From the NCBI RefSeq assembly GCF_030504645.1, contig NZ_JAUKWQ010000007.1:62001-126000 (forward strand): DNA of 64,000 bases, given 5' to 3'. The position numbers and the translations under genes are program-made. Source of the DNA: Rhizobium oryzicola. Lineage in GTDB: Bacteria > Pseudomonadota > Alphaproteobacteria > Rhizobiales > Rhizobiaceae. How positions within the stretch are numbered: the first letter of the stretch is position 1; each line of letters opens with the position of its first letter. Positions 8,469 to 17,921 of the stretch are shown here, one piece after another. Under the pieces are notes generated by a model. The model saw nothing but the letters and a program-made list of their open reading frames with translations. It was not told where the DNA came from and did no database searches.

Positions 8469-10097
8469 ATGCTGGGACCGACGGGTCATCTGGACACGTT
8501 CACGCGTGACAATCTTCCGCCTTTTGACGAATGGCCGGAGCTTCTTCTCGACGGCTTCGACTATCCCGAATACCTCAATGCCGCTGTCGAACTCACGGAC
8601 CGCATGGTGGAGAAGGGGTTCGGGGACCGCATTGCGCTGATCGGCAATGGCCGTCGCCGGACCTACAAGGAACTCGCCGACTGGACCAACCGCATCGCCC
8701 GCGCGCTGACCGAGGATTACGGGTTGAAGCCCGGTAATCGCGTGCTGATCCGCTCCGCCAACAATCCCGCCATGGTCGCCTGCTGGCTGGCGGCGACGAA
8801 GGCCGGTGCCGTCGTGGTCAATACCATGCCGATGCTGAGGGCCGGCGAGCTGGCGAAGACCATCGACAAGGCCGAGATCTCGATGGCGCTTTGCGATACG
8901 CGCCTGATGGATGAGCTTGTGGCCACCGCAAAGGAAAGCGCTTTCCTCACCCAGGTGATCGGTTTTGACGGCACCGCCAACCACGATGCGGAACTGGATC
9001 GTGCGGCGCTCAACAAGCCCGTGCAATTCGAGGCAGTGCGTACGGGCCGCGATGACGTTGCATTGCTGGGCTTCACGTCCGGTTCGACCGGCATTGCCAA
9101 GGCGACCATGCATTTCCATCGCGACCTGCTGATCATCGCGGATGCCTATGCCAAGGAAGTGCTCGCTGTCACACCTGACGATGTCTTCGTCGGCTCACCG
9201 CCATTGGCCTTCACCTTCGGCCTCGGCGGGCTGGCGATCTTCCCGCTTCGCTTCGGTGCCGCCGCCACGCTTCTGGAACATGCAACGCCGCCGAAGATGA
9301 TGGAGATCATCGAGACCTACAAGGCGACGATCTGCTTTACCGCCCCCACCGCCTATCGCGCGATGCTGGCGGCTATGGATCAGGGCAAAGCGGATCTCTC
9401 CTCGCTGCGGATCGCCGTCTCTGCCGGTGAAACGCTTCCCGGTCCCGTCTTCGAGGAATGGACGACGAAGACCGGCAAGCCGATCCTCGATGGCATCGGC
9501 GCGACCGAGATGCTGCACATCTTCATCTCCAACCGTCTGGGTGAAGCCAAGCCATACTGCACAGGCCGCCCGCTGACGGGCTACAAGGCCAGGATCGTAG
9601 ACGAGGCAATGAACGAAGTGCCTGTCGGTACTGTCGGGCGGCTGGCAGTCAAGGGACCGATCGGCTGCCGCTATCTCGCCGATCACAGGCAGAAGGACTA
9701 TGTCCGCGATGGCTGGAACCTGACGGGCGACAGCTTCATCCAGGATGAGGACGGTTATTTCCATTTTGCCGCGCGTTCAGACGACATGATTATCTCCGCC
9801 GGCTACAACATTGCCGGGCCGGAAGTGGAGGCAGCGCTTCTAAAACACGAGGCGGTGCTGGAATGCGCCGTGATCGGCGTGCCGGATGAGGAGCGTGGCC
9901 ACATCGTGCAGGCACATGTGGTGCTGGCCGATAGTTCGCAGGCCTGCGATGCGCTGGCCAAGCTTCTGCAGGAGCATGTGAAATCGGTCATCGCGCCCTA
10001 CAAATATCCACGTTCGATCATCTTCACGGATGCGCTTCCTAAGACGGAATCCGGCAAGATCCAGCGGTTCAGGCTGAAGCAGCCGACGGCTGCTTGA
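8469..10097 (+). CDS. AMP-forming aryl/acyl-CoA ligase (benzoate/2-aminobenzoate-CoA ligase-like)
   Basis: 542 residues of the adenylate-forming superfamily. It has the P-loop-like FTSGSTGIAKATMH, the A5 motif GIGATEMLHIF, the A7 TGD motif (NLTGDS), the hinge RSDDMIISAGYNI and the A10 lysine in PKTESGKIQR. It should activate a carboxylic acid with ATP and CoA. The N-terminus (GFDYPEYLNAA) and overall pattern are closest, from memory, to benzoate/anthranilate-CoA ligases. It is the first gene of an apparent operon with a Liv-type importer starting 117 bp downstream, which suggests uptake and activation of an aromatic acid. The substrate is inferred. Confidence 0.8.
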   Translation: MLGPTGHLDTFTRDNLPPFDEWPELLLDGFDYPEYLNAAVELTDRMVEKGFGDRIALIGNGRRRTYKELADWTNRIARALTEDYGLKPGNRVLIRSANNPAMVACWLAATKAGAVVVNTMPMLRAGELAKTIDKAEISMALCDTRLMDELVATAKESAFLTQVIGFDGTANHDAELDRAALNKPVQFEAVRTGRDDVALLGFTSGSTGIAKATMHFHRDLLIIADAYAKEVLAVTPDDVFVGSPPLAFTFGLGGLAIFPLRFGAAATLLEHATPPKMMEIIETYKATICFTAPTAYRAMLAAMDQGKADLSSLRIAVSAGETLPGPVFEEWTTKTGKPILDGIGATEMLHIFISNRLGEAKPYCTGRPLTGYKARIVDEAMNEVPVGTVGRLAVKGPIGCRYLADHRQKDYVRDGWNLTGDSFIQDEDGYFHFAARSDDMIISAGYNIAGPEVEAALLKHEAVLECAVIGVPDEERGHIVQAHVVLADSSQACDALAKLLQEHVKSVIAPYKYPRSIIFTDALPKTESGKIQRFRLKQPTAA

Positions 10098-10214
10098 TTT
10101 TCGAACATCCACCTCTGGATGTTTCGCATTGCTTATGAAAGGGTGGCCAAAAACAAGAAGCCACCCGGCAGACATAACAACAGGAACAGCAGCTTAACGA
10201 ACGGGAGAGTACGG

Positions 10215-11351
10215 ATGAAAGCGATTTTGAAAGCCGCCACCATGGCGCTGGCGCTGGGAAGCTCGACGCTTGCCATGGCGGAACCGATCAAGGTGGGCCT
10301 CATCACCACGCTGTCCGGCGGCGGTGCGGGCCTTGGCGTCGATACGCGCGACGGCTTCATGCTGGCGATCAAGCAGTCCGGCAACAAGGACATCACTGTC
10401 GTCACCGAAGACGATGCGCAGAAGCCGGAACTGGCCGTGCAGATTGCCGACAAGATGATCCAGAGCGACAACGTGGATATCCTGACCGGTATCGTCTGGT
10501 CGAACCTTTTGATGGCCGTGGTGCCGGGCGCTGTTGCCCAGGGAAAGCTCTACATTTCCACCAACGCTGCCCCTGCAGCTTTGGCCGGTGAAAAGTGCGA
10601 TCCGCTCTATTTCAACGCCGCCTACCAGAATGACAATCTTCATGAGGCCATGGGCGAATATGCTAACAAGGTCTACAAGAAGATGTTCATCATGGCCCCC
10701 AACTATCCGGCGGGCAAGGATTCGCTGACCGGCTTCAAGCGCTATTACAAGGGCGAGCTTGCCAAGGAAGTCTACACGCAGGTGGGCCAGACCGATTATG
10801 CCGCCGAAATCGCGCAGATCCGCGCCTCCGGCGCTGATGGGGTCTTCGTCTTCTTACCCGGCGGCATGGGCATTTCCTTCATGAAGCAATATGCCCAGTC
10901 GGGCGTGAAGATCCCGGTCATCGGTCCCGGCTTCTCCTTCAGTCAGGATGTTCTGCCGGCCATCGGTGATGCAGCACTCGGTGTGAAGGCCTCCGGCCAG
11001 TGGTCGAAGGATCTGGACAACGAGGCGAACAAGAAGTTCGTGGCCGGTTTCCAGAAGGAATATAACCGCCTGCCTTCGCTCTATGCGCTGCAGGCCTATG
11101 ATGCGGCCCAGCTGATCCTGTCGGCATCCTCCAAGGCCAGCATCAAGGATGTGAAGGCTTTCGCGGCCGCTCTCAACAAGGCCGACATCCAGTCGCCGCG
11201 CGGCAAGTTCAAGTTCAACAACAACCGTCACCCCATCCAGGACATTTATGTGACGGAAGTGGTGAAGGAGAACGGCACGCTGACCAACAAGATCGTGGAG
11301 AAGGTCTTCACCGATCACGGCGATGCCTATGCCAAGGACTGCAAGAAGTAA
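10215..11351 (+). CDS. ABC transporter substrate-binding protein, branched-chain/aromatic type (HAAT family)
   Basis: 378 residues, starting at the ATG after GGGAGAG. A signal peptide (basic MKAILK, hydrophobic core, cleavage after LAMA) sends it to the periplasm. The mature protein is a type I periplasmic-binding fold beginning EPIKVGLITTLSGGGAGLG. It lies between the CoA ligase and the Liv permeases, so its ligand is probably the acid that the ligase activates rather than leucine. Two Cys (in EKCDP and the C-terminal DCKK) could form a disulfide. Confidence 0.88.
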   Translation: MKAILKAATMALALGSSTLAMAEPIKVGLITTLSGGGAGLGVDTRDGFMLAIKQSGNKDITVVTEDDAQKPELAVQIADKMIQSDNVDILTGIVWSNLLMAVVPGAVAQGKLYISTNAAPAALAGEKCDPLYFNAAYQNDNLHEAMGEYANKVYKKMFIMAPNYPAGKDSLTGFKRYYKGELAKEVYTQVGQTDYAAEIAQIRASGADGVFVFLPGGMGISFMKQYAQSGVKIPVIGPGFSFSQDVLPAIGDAALGVKASGQWSKDLDNEANKKFVAGFQKEYNRLPSLYALQAYDAAQLILSASSKASIKDVKAFAAALNKADIQSPRGKFKFNNNRHPIQDIYVTEVVKENGTLTNKIVEKVFTDHGDAYAKDCKK

Positions 11352-11360
11352 GGCCCATTC

Positions 11361-12281
11361 GTGACCTTCTCTCTCGTTCTCGAGCAATTGCTGAACGGCG
11401 TTCAGCTCGGTGTGATGCTGTTTCTGATGGCAGCCGGGCTGACGCTCATCTTCGGCGTCATGGGCCTGATCAATCTGGCCCATGGTTCGCTCTACATGGT
11501 GGGCGCCTTTGCCTGCGCGGTCGTGGCGGCAGCCACCGGTTCCTTCTGGCTCGGCCTTGCCGCGAGCCTCGCCTTTGCAGCTGCCGCCGGCGCGCTGATG
11601 GAAGTCGTGGTCATTCGCAGGCTTTACGGCCGTGATCACCTGGACCAGGTGCTGGCCACCTTCGCGCTGATCCTGATCTTCTCCGAGGGGACGCGCTGGG
11701 TCTTCGGATCCTTTCCGCTCTACCTCGATATTCCGCAATTGCTGCAGGGCGCGGTGCCGCTGCCCGGTGGTACGGCCTATCCGCTCTATCGTCTGGCAAT
11801 CATCGTAACCGGCGGGCTTGTGGCGATCGGGCTCACGCTTTTGATCTCGCGGACGAGGCTCGGCATGCGCATCCGTGCGGGCGAAAGCGACCGTGAAATG
11901 ATTGCCGCACTCGGTGTCGATATCCGCACGCTCTACACGCTCGTCTTTGCGCTGGGGTCCGCCCTTGCGGGGCTGGCCGGCGCCATGGTCGGTGCGTTGC
12001 AATCGGTGCAGGTCGGCATGGGTGAGCCGATCCTGATCCTCGCTTTCGTGGTGATCGTGATCGGCGGCATCGGTTCGATCAAGGGGGCCTTGATTGGCGC
12101 GCTGCTGGTTGGCGTGGTCGATACGATGGGCCGTTTCCTGCTGCCGCAGATCGTCGGGCTCTTCATGTCCTCCGCGCAGGCTGGCCCCGTAGGAGGCGCG
12201 ATTGCCTCTATGCTGATCTATCTTCTGATGGCGGCGATCCTGGCGATCAAGCCGCGCGGCCTCTTCCCGGCGCAGGCATGA
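11361..12281 (+). CDS. ABC transporter permease, LivH family
   Basis: 306 residues, very hydrophobic with about eight membrane helices, of the LivH type (NLAHGSLYMVGAF near the N-terminus and the conserved GAxxAGLAGAMVG / GGIGSIKGALIGALLVGVVD region). It starts at GTG 9 bp after the binding-protein stop. It forms the inner-membrane channel with the following LivM-like protein, whose start overlaps by 4 nt. Confidence 0.92.
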   Translation: MTFSLVLEQLLNGVQLGVMLFLMAAGLTLIFGVMGLINLAHGSLYMVGAFACAVVAAATGSFWLGLAASLAFAAAAGALMEVVVIRRLYGRDHLDQVLATFALILIFSEGTRWVFGSFPLYLDIPQLLQGAVPLPGGTAYPLYRLAIIVTGGLVAIGLTLLISRTRLGMRIRAGESDREMIAALGVDIRTLYTLVFALGSALAGLAGAMVGALQSVQVGMGEPILILAFVVIVIGGIGSIKGALIGALLVGVVDTMGRFLLPQIVGLFMSSAQAGPVGGAIASMLIYLLMAAILAIKPRGLFPAQA

Positions 12282-13264
12282 GGATGGCCATGATATCCCG
12301 CGAGTTCCTGATCAACGGCGTGCTGGCTCTGCTGCTTTTGGCCGTGCCCTTCATTGCCAGCGCAGTCGGCCAGCCCTTCACCATCACGCTTGCAACCCGC
12401 ATCGCCATCCTGGCGCTGGCCGCAACCGGCCTCAATATCGCGCTCGGGCTCGGTGGCCTCGTCTCCTTCGGCCATGCCGCCTTCTTCGGTGTCGGCGGCT
12501 ATGTGGCGGGCATTCTGTCGTCGCATGCCTTTTCCGGCGATCCCATGATCTTCGGCTTCGAAGGTAGCAAGCAGATGCTGCTGATCTGGCTGACGGCGGC
12601 CATCGTGGCCGGGCTGCTGGGCCTGTTGATCGGCGTCATCAGCCTGCGCACCTCGGGTGTGTACTTCATCATGATCACACTCGCCTTCGCGCAGATGGTC
12701 TATTACTTCGCCATCTCGTGGCCTGCCTATGGTGGCGAAGACGGTTTGTCGATCGTGGTGCGCAACCAGTTTCCCGGTGTCAACACCATGCGGCCGCTTA
12801 CCTTCTTCGGCGTGGCCTATGGCGCCCTGATCGTCGGGCTCGGTCTGTTTGCCATGATCCGGGATTCGCGTTTCGGGGCGGCGCTGCAGGCGGTGCGCCA
12901 GAACGAGGTGCGCGTGGCCTCTGTCGGCATTTCGCCGCTGCCCATCCGGCTCACCGCCTTTGTGCTTTCCGCCATGATGACAGCGCTGGCGGGCTGCCTC
13001 TATGCCGATCTCAACCGTTTCGTCAGCCCGTCAATGCTATCCTGGCACATGTCCGGTGAGTTGATCGTACTGATCATTCTGGGCGGTACGGGGCGCCTGT
13101 TTGGGCCGGTGGCGGGTGCCATGCTCTATGTGGTGATCGAATCTGCTCTCGGGGGTATCACCGAACGCTGGCAGTTCTTCCTCGGACTCATCCTGCTCGC
13201 CACGGTTCTGTTTGCCCGTGGCGGCGTGATCGGCCTTCTGGCCGGAAAGGCGCGCCATGGCTGA
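12278..13264 (+). CDS. ABC transporter permease, LivM family
   Basis: 328 residues with about nine to ten hydrophobic helices and the LivM landmarks GLNIALGLGGLVSFGHAAFFGVGGY and GGTGRLFGPVAGA. The ATG overlaps the LivH-like stop (ATGA), and its own end overlaps the next ATPase gene by 8 nt, so this is a tightly coupled operon. It is the second membrane subunit of the importer. Confidence 0.92.
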   Translation: MRMAMISREFLINGVLALLLLAVPFIASAVGQPFTITLATRIAILALAATGLNIALGLGGLVSFGHAAFFGVGGYVAGILSSHAFSGDPMIFGFEGSKQMLLIWLTAAIVAGLLGLLIGVISLRTSGVYFIMITLAFAQMVYYFAISWPAYGGEDGLSIVVRNQFPGVNTMRPLTFFGVAYGALIVGLGLFAMIRDSRFGAALQAVRQNEVRVASVGISPLPIRLTAFVLSAMMTALAGCLYADLNRFVSPSMLSWHMSGELIVLIILGGTGRLFGPVAGAMLYVVIESALGGITERWQFFLGLILLATVLFARGGVIGLLAGKARHG

Positions 13265-14006
13265 GCCGGTTCTTGATATCAAGGGTTTGCGGAAAAACTT
13301 CGGGGCGCTGAAGGCGACGGACGATGTGAGTATATCGCTCTATCCGGGTGAGATCCATGCGTTGATCGGCCCGAACGGGGCGGGCAAATCCACGCTCATT
13401 CACCAGATCTGCGGCACGCTCAGGCAGGATCAGGGATCGATCCGTCTGGCAGGAAAGGAGATCGGTAATCTCGGCGTGGCCGAGCGGGCGCGCAAAGGGC
13501 TGGGGCGAACCTTCCAGATCTCCTCGCTCGCAGTTGAATTCTCGGCGCTACGCAATGTCATGCTGGCGGTGCAGGCGCGACAGGGTTCCAGCTTCCGCTT
13601 CCTGCGACCGGTTCGGAGCGACCGCAACCTCGTGGACGAAGCCATGGATCGCCTTTCCCGTGTCGGGCTTGCGGAGCGGGCGCATATTCCCGCCGGTGAG
13701 CTTTCCCATGGCGAAAAGCGCCAGCTGGAAATCGCCATCGCGCTGGCGCTCGATGTGAAGGCCTTCCTGCTGGATGAACCCATGGCCGGCATGGGGCCCG
13801 AGGGTTCCAAGGTGCTGACGGGCTTTCTAGCGAAGCTTCGGCAGGAAGCGCCGATCCTGTTGGTGGAGCATGACATGGATGCGGTCTTCGCACTGGCGGA
13901 CCGGATTTCCGTGCTGGTGTATGGCCGCATCATTGCGACAGGCACGGTCGAGGAGATCCGCCGCGACCCTGTCGTGCGCACCGCCTATCTGGGGGATCAT
14001 GCCTGA
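13257..14006 (+). CDS. ABC transporter ATP-binding protein, LivG family
   Basis: 249 residues. The Walker A GPNGAGKST, Q-loop QISSL, LSHGEKRQLEI signature, Walker B FLLDEPMAG and H-loop VEHDMD are all intact. It has the long insertion after the Q-loop typical of LivG. It overlaps livM-like by 8 nt and livF-like by 1 nt. Confidence 0.93.
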   Translation: MAEPVLDIKGLRKNFGALKATDDVSISLYPGEIHALIGPNGAGKSTLIHQICGTLRQDQGSIRLAGKEIGNLGVAERARKGLGRTFQISSLAVEFSALRNVMLAVQARQGSSFRFLRPVRSDRNLVDEAMDRLSRVGLAERAHIPAGELSHGEKRQLEIAIALALDVKAFLLDEPMAGMGPEGSKVLTGFLAKLRQEAPILLVEHDMDAVFALADRISVLVYGRIIATGTVEEIRRDPVVRTAYLGDHA

Positions 14007-14689
14007 TGCTGCTCGACGTCCATGACATCAGAACCTTTTACGGCAGCGCGCAGGCACTGTTCGGCATCACATTCCAGATTGAGGATGGTGAAGTCGTGGC
14101 GCTGATGGGCCGAAACGGCATGGGCAAGTCGACCACGATCAAGTCGATCTGCAACCTGATGCCGCCGAAGGGGGGACGCATCAGCATTGCTGGCACGGCG
14201 ACCGATCGGCTGCCTCCGCACAAGGTGGCGCGGCTCGGCATCGGGCTCGTGCCGGAGGGACGCCGCTGCTTTCCCAACCTCACAGTGCATGAGAACCTCG
14301 TCGCTGCGGCCAGGCCGGGACAATGGACGCTGGCGCGGGTCAACGCCTTGTTTCCGCGCCTGGTAGAGCGGCGGGATCAGCTGGCGCGCTCACTCTCGGG
14401 CGGCGAGCAGCAGATGCTGGCGGTGGGGCGGGCGCTGATGACCAATCCGCGCCTGCTGATCCTTGACGAAGCCACCGAAGGTCTGGCGCCCGTCATCCGG
14501 CAGGATATCTGGCGGGCGATCCGCACGTTGAAGGCGGAGGGCCTTTCTATCCTCGTGGTAGACAAGACGCTCTCCGAACTCCTGCCCGTTGCAGACCGCT
14601 GCGTGGTGCTGGAAAACGGGCAGGTGGCCTGGACAGGGGTGCCGCAGGACCTGACCGCCGATTTGCAGGATCGCTATCTCGGCGTTTGA
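14006..14689 (+). CDS. ABC transporter ATP-binding protein, LivF family
   Basis: 227 residues. Walker A is GRNGMGKST, the signature LSGGEQQM, Walker B LLILDEATEG, and the GLVPEGRRCFPNLTVHENL region is diagnostic for LivF. The usual H-loop His position reads VVDKTLS: the normal His (for example VEQN/VEHN types) is not present here, and LivF proteins vary at this point. It starts in the TGATG overlap with livG-like and ends directly against the stop of the convergent aminotransferase gene. Confidence 0.92.
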   Translation: MLLDVHDIRTFYGSAQALFGITFQIEDGEVVALMGRNGMGKSTTIKSICNLMPPKGGRISIAGTATDRLPPHKVARLGIGLVPEGRRCFPNLTVHENLVAAARPGQWTLARVNALFPRLVERRDQLARSLSGGEQQMLAVGRALMTNPRLLILDEATEGLAPVIRQDIWRAIRTLKAEGLSILVVDKTLSELLPVADRCVVLENGQVAWTGVPQDLTADLQDRYLGV

Positions 14690-15904
14690 TCAGGCCCGCA
14701 GTGCTGCCCGCTCCGCCCTCTGTTCCGGGGGCATGCCAGCAAGCCGGTGGCTGAGGCTTGCCATCCGCTCCACCGCCGTCTGCAGCGTGTCTTTCGGCAC
14801 GGTCAGCGAGATGCGAATGAAGCCCGCGGCCTGATCCCCGAAGGAAGAGCCTGGCATGACGGCCACCTTTTCCTCCCGCAGCAGTTCCCAGGCAAATTCT
14901 TTGCCGCCAAGGCCGGTGCCGGTCACGTCGACCACCACGAACATGCCGCCTTCGGGCATCATCGGCTTCAGCAGGTTGCTGCCGGCGAGGGTTTTCTCCA
15001 CGATCGCGGCACGGCGCTGATAATTGCCGCGCATGATATCGGCCGTTTCGAACTTTCTGGATAGCGCCAGTGCCGTCATGTCGGCGATAAATGGCTGCAC
15101 GCCGAACAGCATGGTCTCCGAAACCGGCAGAACCTTTTCACAGAATTCTTCAGGCCCTGCCGCCCAGCCGCTGCGGAAGCCCGGTGCGGCATGCGATTTG
15201 GAAATGGAGGAGACAACAATGGTCCGATCGGCCAGTTCCGGCATATCGAAGGGCGAGGCAAAGCCTTCCGCGAAAATCAGCTGCTCATAGACTTCGTCGC
15301 AAACGATCCACAGATCATGCTTTCGGCAGATCTCACCGATGGCCGCGATTTCGGCGGCGGTCAGCACCGCACCGGTCGGATTGTGCGGCGTGTTGAGAAG
15401 CAGCACCCGCGCTTCCGGCGTGATCGCACGCTCCAGATCGGCGGCTTTGAGGTGGAAACGGTTTTCCGGGCGCAGCGGTACAGGAATCATGTGTGCGCCG
15501 GTCGAGGCGATGACGCCTTCGTATGTCGCATAAAGTGGATCGCCCACCAGTACGCCGTCACCTGCTTCTACAAGCCCCATCATCACGGCGTAGAGCGCGC
15601 TCTGCGTGCCGGGAAAGCAGAGGAAGTTTCTCTCCGTCACGCCTGGACGGCGCTTTTCATATTTCGCCACCAGCGCCTTCAATACGGAAGGTTCGCCGCG
15701 TCCGTTGGAATAGCGGGTTCGGCCCGCATGCATGGAGCGCGAGCATTCCGCCAGCAGCGCTTCGTCTGGGGGAAGATCCGGTTCGCCGATCGTCAGCTCG
15801 ATAATGGGTTCGCCCGCGGTCTTCATGCGGCGGGCCGCCAGATGCAGGGCCCAGCGGCCGGAGCCGAGGTGGGCGAGGCGATCGGTGATGGAGGCGTAGC
15901 GCAT
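14690..15904 (-). CDS. PLP-dependent class I/II aminotransferase, AruH-like
   Basis: 404 residues from the ATG with GGGAG 7 nt upstream; a longer open frame upstream is not needed. Fold-type I features are present: NTPHNPTGA, the CDEVYEQLIF segment with the PLP Asp/Tyr, the Schiff-base lysine in SSISKSHA and the Arg in GFIRISL. The N-terminus (MRYASITDRLA) and overall course resemble Pseudomonas arginine:pyruvate transaminase AruH more than aspartate aminotransferase. It is divergent from a basic-amino-acid importer, which fits use of imported arginine or a relative. The substrate is inferred from resemblance and context. Confidence 0.8.
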   Translation of the reverse strand: MRYASITDRLAHLGSGRWALHLAARRMKTAGEPIIELTIGEPDLPPDEALLAECSRSMHAGRTRYSNGRGEPSVLKALVAKYEKRRPGVTERNFLCFPGTQSALYAVMMGLVEAGDGVLVGDPLYATYEGVIASTGAHMIPVPLRPENRFHLKAADLERAITPEARVLLLNTPHNPTGAVLTAAEIAAIGEICRKHDLWIVCDEVYEQLIFAEGFASPFDMPELADRTIVVSSISKSHAAPGFRSGWAAGPEEFCEKVLPVSETMLFGVQPFIADMTALALSRKFETADIMRGNYQRRAAIVEKTLAGSNLLKPMMPEGGMFVVVDVTGTGLGGKEFAWELLREEKVAVMPGSSFGDQAAGFIRISLTVPKDTLQTAVERMASLSHRLAGMPPEQRAERAALRA

Positions 15905-16133
15905 AAAATTCTCCCTGTATCGGAACGAGTTCAGAGAAGGGGGATAGCCTCTCCCTGCCGCAGAATTCGCGTTGCACGGGATGTATCCGATGCGGAGGTA
16001 AAAGCGAAGCCCGCGTGTGACGGGCCGGGATACTTCTGGGCGTGGCAGCGGAGCGAACCTCTGTTTTCGCGTGCTTTTCTGAGATCCGGTGGCCATCTCA
16101 CCCTAAGCGCGTACAACAGGCTTGAGTAATCGG

Positions 16134-16145
16134 TGCACAAGTGCA
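16134..16145. promoter_or_regulatory. Inverted repeat TGCAC-AA-GTGCA, candidate operator
   Basis: A perfect 12-bp palindrome with 2-nt centre in the 347-bp region (15905-16251) between the aminotransferase and the importer genes, followed by an AT-rich stretch that could be the importer promoter. The rest of this region has no gene that I can support. No regulator is encoded nearby, so the binding protein is unknown. Confidence 0.35.
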
Positions 16146-16251
16146 AAACTAAAATCTAATCTTGCGGCGCCAGCTCCGCGGTATAAAGAAGAAAAGCTGG
16201 GGGGACAGTCATCAGTTGATCGAGCGACAAACGTTCGGCAGTGAAGGTAAT

Positions 16252-17025
16252 ATGGCGGAAACGGCGCAAGCCATTGAAGTGCGGGATCTCCACAAGCGTT
16301 TTGGTCCGCTGGAGGTTCTGAAGGGTGTATCTCTCAGCGCAAAGCAGGGCGATGTCATTGCTCTGATTGGCGGAAGCGGTTCGGGCAAATCAACATTCCT
16401 GCGTTGCATCAACATGCTGGAACTGCCAACTGCCGGCAGTGTCACTATTCATGGTGAAACCATTGAACTGAAGAAGGATGGCAATGGCGGACTGATGCCG
16501 GCCAATCGCCGTCAGGTTCAGCGCATCCGCACCAAGCTTGGCATGGTCTTCCAGAGCTTCAACCTCTGGCAACACATGACGGTTCTTCAGAACGTCATCG
16601 AAGTGCCGGTGCATGTTCTCGGCCAGCCGCGCGATCAGGCGATTGAAGTGGCTGAAGCCTTGCTGCGCCGCGTTGGTCTTTACGAAAAGCGGGATGCCTA
16701 CCCGGCCTTCCTGTCCGGCGGGCAGCAGCAGCGTGCGGCCATCGCCAGGGCGCTGGCCATCCAGCCGCTTGTCATGCTGTTCGACGAGCCTACGTCTGCA
16801 CTCGACCCGGAGCTTGTCGGCGAGGTTCTCTCCGTCATTGGCGACCTTGCGCGCGAGAAGCGCACTATGATCCTGGTGACACATGAAATGAAATTCGCAC
16901 GACAGGTGGCAAGCCATGTGGTCTATCTGCATGGCGGTGTCATCGAGGAACAGGGGCCGCCGGAGCAGATTTTCGGCGATCCGCAATCGGAGCGGCTGAA
17001 AAAGTTCATCAGCTCCATTCACTAA
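16252..17025 (+). CDS. ABC transporter ATP-binding protein for polar/basic amino acids (HisP/AotP-like)
   Basis: 257 residues from the ATG with GAAGG upstream. Walker A GGSGSGKST, Q-loop QSFNLW, signature LSGGQQQR, Walker B LFDEPTSALD and H-loop VTHEM are intact. The insertion DGNGGLMPANRRQVQRIR is the HisP/OccP/AotP type, supporting a basic-amino-acid or opine importer. First gene of a four-gene operon with binding protein and two permeases. Confidence 0.9.
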   Translation: MAETAQAIEVRDLHKRFGPLEVLKGVSLSAKQGDVIALIGGSGSGKSTFLRCINMLELPTAGSVTIHGETIELKKDGNGGLMPANRRQVQRIRTKLGMVFQSFNLWQHMTVLQNVIEVPVHVLGQPRDQAIEVAEALLRRVGLYEKRDAYPAFLSGGQQQRAAIARALAIQPLVMLFDEPTSALDPELVGEVLSVIGDLAREKRTMILVTHEMKFARQVASHVVYLHGGVIEEQGPPEQIFGDPQSERLKKFISSIH

Positions 17026-17055
17026 AAACAATCAGTATTATCGAAAGGGGAAATC

Positions 17056-17838
17056 ATGACCAACATTCTGAAGACGGCCGCGATTGCGCTCGCTCTTGGC
17101 GTCGCTGCCATCACCCATGCTGCCGCCGAGGACATCAAGATCGGCGTCGATTCCGGCCCATATCCGCCGTTTAGTTCGCCGGATGCCAGCGGCAAGTGGG
17201 TTGGCTGGGAAATCGAAATGATGGACGCATTCTGTGCCGAAGCAAAGCTGACCTGCACGCTGTCGCCGATCGCGTTTGATGGCCTGATCCCGGCCCTGAA
17301 CGCCAAGAAGATCGATGCCATCATGAGCTCGATGTCGATCACCGACGAGCGCAAAAAGGCCATCGATTTCTCGGACAAGTACTACAACACACCGACCGCG
17401 ATCATCGGCCCGAAGGGTGTGAAGTTCGAGCCGACGGCTGAAGGCCTGAAGGGCAAGGTCATCGGCGTTCAGGTCTCGACCATCCACGCGGCCTATGTCC
17501 AGAAGTACTTCGCCAAGTCCGTTGCCGAGGTCAAGGAATACCAGACGCAGGATGAGGCCAACAACGACCTCGCAGCCGGTCGTCTCGACGCGATCCAGGC
17601 CGACCTCGTGACCTTGAACGACTTCTTGAAGACCGATCAGGGCAAGGCCTGCTGCGAACTGAAGGGCAATGTGCAGGATGATCCGGCCATTCTCGGCTCG
17701 GGCGTCGGCGTCGGCGTTCGCAAGGAAGACACGGCGCTGAAGGATAAGTTCAACGCTGCGATCAAGGCTGTGCGTGCCAACGGCACCTACGACAAGATCT
17801 CGAAGAAGTATTTCGACTTCAACATCTACGGCAAGTAA
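17056..17838 (+). CDS. Periplasmic binding protein for basic amino acids (LAO/AotJ-like)
   Basis: 260 residues with a signal peptide cleaved after THAAA. The mature part starts EDIKIGVDSGPYPPFS, a type II binding fold of the SBP_bac_3 family, with the FDGLIPALNAKKIDAIMSSMSITDERKKAIDFSDKYY core. A Cys pair (DAFCAEAKLTC) matches the conserved disulfide of the lysine/arginine/ornithine group. It lies 30 bp after the ATPase gene. A strong hairpin follows it, which probably raises its level over the permeases. Confidence 0.9.
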   Translation: MTNILKTAAIALALGVAAITHAAAEDIKIGVDSGPYPPFSSPDASGKWVGWEIEMMDAFCAEAKLTCTLSPIAFDGLIPALNAKKIDAIMSSMSITDERKKAIDFSDKYYNTPTAIIGPKGVKFEPTAEGLKGKVIGVQVSTIHAAYVQKYFAKSVAEVKEYQTQDEANNDLAAGRLDAIQADLVTLNDFLKTDQGKACCELKGNVQDDPAILGSGVGVGVRKEDTALKDKFNAAIKAVRANGTYDKISKKYFDFNIYGK

Positions 17839-17856
17839 GACAGTCTCGGCTGTCGC

Positions 17857-17894
17857 CGCCGGACCCCTGGTCATTCAGAGGTCCGGCGTTTTCT
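17857..17894 (+). terminator. Intra-operon hairpin after the binding-protein gene
   Basis: A perfect 9-bp stem CGCCGGACC / GGTCCGGCG with a 14-nt loop, followed by TTTTCT. It lies in the 83-bp gap between binding protein and first permease. It looks like a leaky terminator or 3'-end stabiliser, a common way to make more binding protein than permease. Confidence 0.65.
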
Positions 17895-17921
17895 GTGCCA
17901 GCCGCACGGAGCTGATCCCGC

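Noticed and set aside
10854-12002. A 382-codon minus-strand frame across the binding-protein and LivH-like genes
   Set aside because: Antisense shadow spanning two clear genes; no ribosome binding site or motif.
15191-16129. A 312-codon plus-strand frame opposite the aminotransferase
   Set aside because: Antisense to a clear aminotransferase; composition typical of shadow frames.
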